The notes under the pieces were generated by a model. That model was not told the origin of the DNA. It did no database searches and saw only the letters and a program-made list of their open reading frames with translations. Both the position numbers and the translations under genes were made by a program. 64,000 nt of DNA from CAVXZE01 sp964615365 (GTDB lineage Bacteria > Myxococcota_A > UBA9160 > UBA6930), in contig CAZTOU010000022.1 in NCBI GenBank assembly GCA_964615365.1, positions 6,050 through 70,049 of the forward strand, read 5' to 3'. Shown here one piece after another: positions 63,102 through 64,000 of this stretch; the first letter of the stretch is position 1; each line of letters begins with the position of its first letter.

Positions 63102-63923
63102 GTGGCCGATGAACTGCTCACAGAGGCGATCCTGGAGTCCACGCGGGACCTGGATCGGCGCAGCGTCCGAGAGATCCTCGACGCCATTCACTCCCAGGAC
63201 CACCGTGCCGTGGAGGCCGTGGGTCGCGTTCTCCCGGACGTGGAGCGCGCCGTGGAGGTCCTCGTCCTGACCCTCAAGGGCGGCGGGTGCTGGTTCAACG
63301 TGGGTGCCGGGACGAGTGGCCGCATCGGGGTGCTCGACGCCGCAGAGATCCCGCCCACCTACGGCTATCCCCCGGAGCGGGTGGTGGGCATCATGGCGGG
63401 CGGACCCGCTGCCCTGGTGCGGGCCGTCGAGGGCGCCGAGGACGTCGCGGCGGACGCTCGCACCGCACTCAGGGAACGAGATCTGATGCCCGGCGATGCC
63501 GTCGTCGCGCTGTCCGCGTCCGGACACACCCCCTTTGCGATCGGAGCCCTGGCGGAGGCGGAGTCCGCCGGAGCCCGGCGGATCGCCGTCACCTGCGACC
63601 CCGACTCGCCGCTCGCCGCGGCTGCGGAGATCGCCATCGCCCCGGTGGTGGGTCCCGAAGTCATCGCTGGCTCGACGCGGATGAAGGGCGGTCTCGCCCA
63701 GAAGATGGTGCTCCACCTGCTCTCGACCGCGGTCATGGTCCGGCTCGGCCGGGTGGAGGGCAACCTGATGACCAACCTCCACCCCGCTTCGCGAAAGCTA
63801 GAACGCCGGGCCCTGCGGATCGTGATGTCCCTCGGCGAGGTGGGCCGGGAGCGCGCCAAGCAGCTCCTGCAGGCGTGCCACGGAAGCGCCCACGACGCCA
63901 TCGAGCTCGCCCGCCGCGGGTAG
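63102..63923 (+). CDS. murQ: N-acetylmuramic acid 6-phosphate etherase
   Basis: 273 residues of the SIS-fold MurQ family. FNVGAGTSGRIGVLDAAE carries the sugar-phosphate site, followed by GYPPERVVGIMAGG, VALSASGHTPFAIGAL and the signature VVGPEVIAGSTRMKGGLAQK. The enzyme cleaves the lactyl ether of MurNAc-6-P to GlcNAc-6-P in murein recycling. It is about 25 residues shorter than the common 300, mostly at the N terminus. GTG 63102 has GAGG about seven bases ahead. It may work with the GH20-like hexosaminidase at 52085. Confidence 0.92.
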   Translation: MADELLTEAILESTRDLDRRSVREILDAIHSQDHRAVEAVGRVLPDVERAVEVLVLTLKGGGCWFNVGAGTSGRIGVLDAAEIPPTYGYPPERVVGIMAGGPAALVRAVEGAEDVAADARTALRERDLMPGDAVVALSASGHTPFAIGALAEAESAGARRIAVTCDPDSPLAAAAEIAIAPVVGPEVIAGSTRMKGGLAQKMVLHLLSTAVMVRLGRVEGNLMTNLHPASRKLERRALRIVMSLGEVGRERAKQLLQACHGSAHDAIELARRG

Positions 63924-63930
63924 CCCATTC

Positions 63931-63994
63931 GGGGACGTTCCTTTCGTTCTTTCGTTTCGGGATCCCGAAACGCAAGAACGCAAGGAACGTCCCC
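63931..63994. repeat. 64-bp near-perfect palindrome at window end
   Basis: Arms 63931-63962 and 63963-63994 pair at 30 of 32 positions (mismatches at 63944 and 63952). It begins GGGGACGTTCCTT and ends in its complement. The length, symmetry and terminal GGGGACGTTCC suggest a dispersed REP/MITE-like element. It is eight bases after the murQ stop and may also act as terminator. No second copy lies in the window. Confidence 0.75.
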
Positions 63995-64000
63995 GCGCGT

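Overview
The window is high-G+C bacterial chromosome from a draft assembly (one run of exactly 100 N at 47444-47543 splits a gene). No rRNA, tRNA, CRISPR array, intact transposase or phage module was seen. The mix of luciferase-like monooxygenases, SDRs, type II molybdenum oxidoreductases with Tat signals, a PEP-CTERM protein, Fur, MutS2, FKBP and several lipoproteins points to a diderm (outer-membrane) environmental bacterium, perhaps of the former Deltaproteobacteria or a related uncultured phylum. This placement is inference. A topoisomerase VI gene pair, mainly known from archaea and plants, is the most unusual housekeeping feature.

Layout. 1-5500: end of a PilZ gene, a decayed fragment of a molybdoenzyme gene, then a five-gene + strand cluster (LLM flavin oxidoreductase, TetR regulator, ureohydrolase, N-carbamoylputrescine-amidase-like nitrilase, class III aminotransferase), read as a guanidino-compound or polyamine-like catabolic unit. 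5531-13303: two paralogous Tat-exported type II DMSO-reductase-family catalytic subunits around a methyltransferase, a Crp/Fnr regulator and a divergent hemerythrin-like gene. Two near-identical 16-bp palindromes suggest one regulon. 13373-19520: SDR, CehA-type metallohydrolase, M3 oligopeptidase, second SDR. 19721-28600: frameshifted PEP-CTERM gene, FHA plus cyclase-homology protein, FKBP lipoprotein, acyltransferase, hybrid histidine kinase, nitronate-monooxygenase-like enzyme, small lipoprotein. 28600-33140: aminotransferase, EEP nuclease/phosphatase, Fur, TPR lipoprotein, TPM-domain membrane protein, LysW-like zinc ribbon.

33164-36397: topoisomerase VI A and B subunits with a small upstream gene. 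36398-43619: a comM-centred region. comM is intact at 42093-43619, and two upstream sites carry diverged copies of its 3' end, bracketing modules that hold an LLM enzyme plus PRPP-synthetase-like gene and then a visibly lower-G+C four-gene module. 43872-47660: an envelope group of a glutaminyl-cyclase/M28-like lipoprotein with altered metal ligands, a VWA protein, and a lipoprotein with eight calcium-loop-like repeats. 48046-52088: patatin, NRDE protein, small Cys-rich protein, FolC. 52085-57831: GH20-like hexosaminidase, homocysteine S-methyltransferase, and an unusual GH36-HAD fusion. 57828-60548: ECF sigma / membrane protein / PspC operon and an FAD amine-oxidase-like gene. 60641-63923: MutS2 and MurQ. 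The window ends in a 64-bp near-perfect palindrome that looks like a dispersed repeat.
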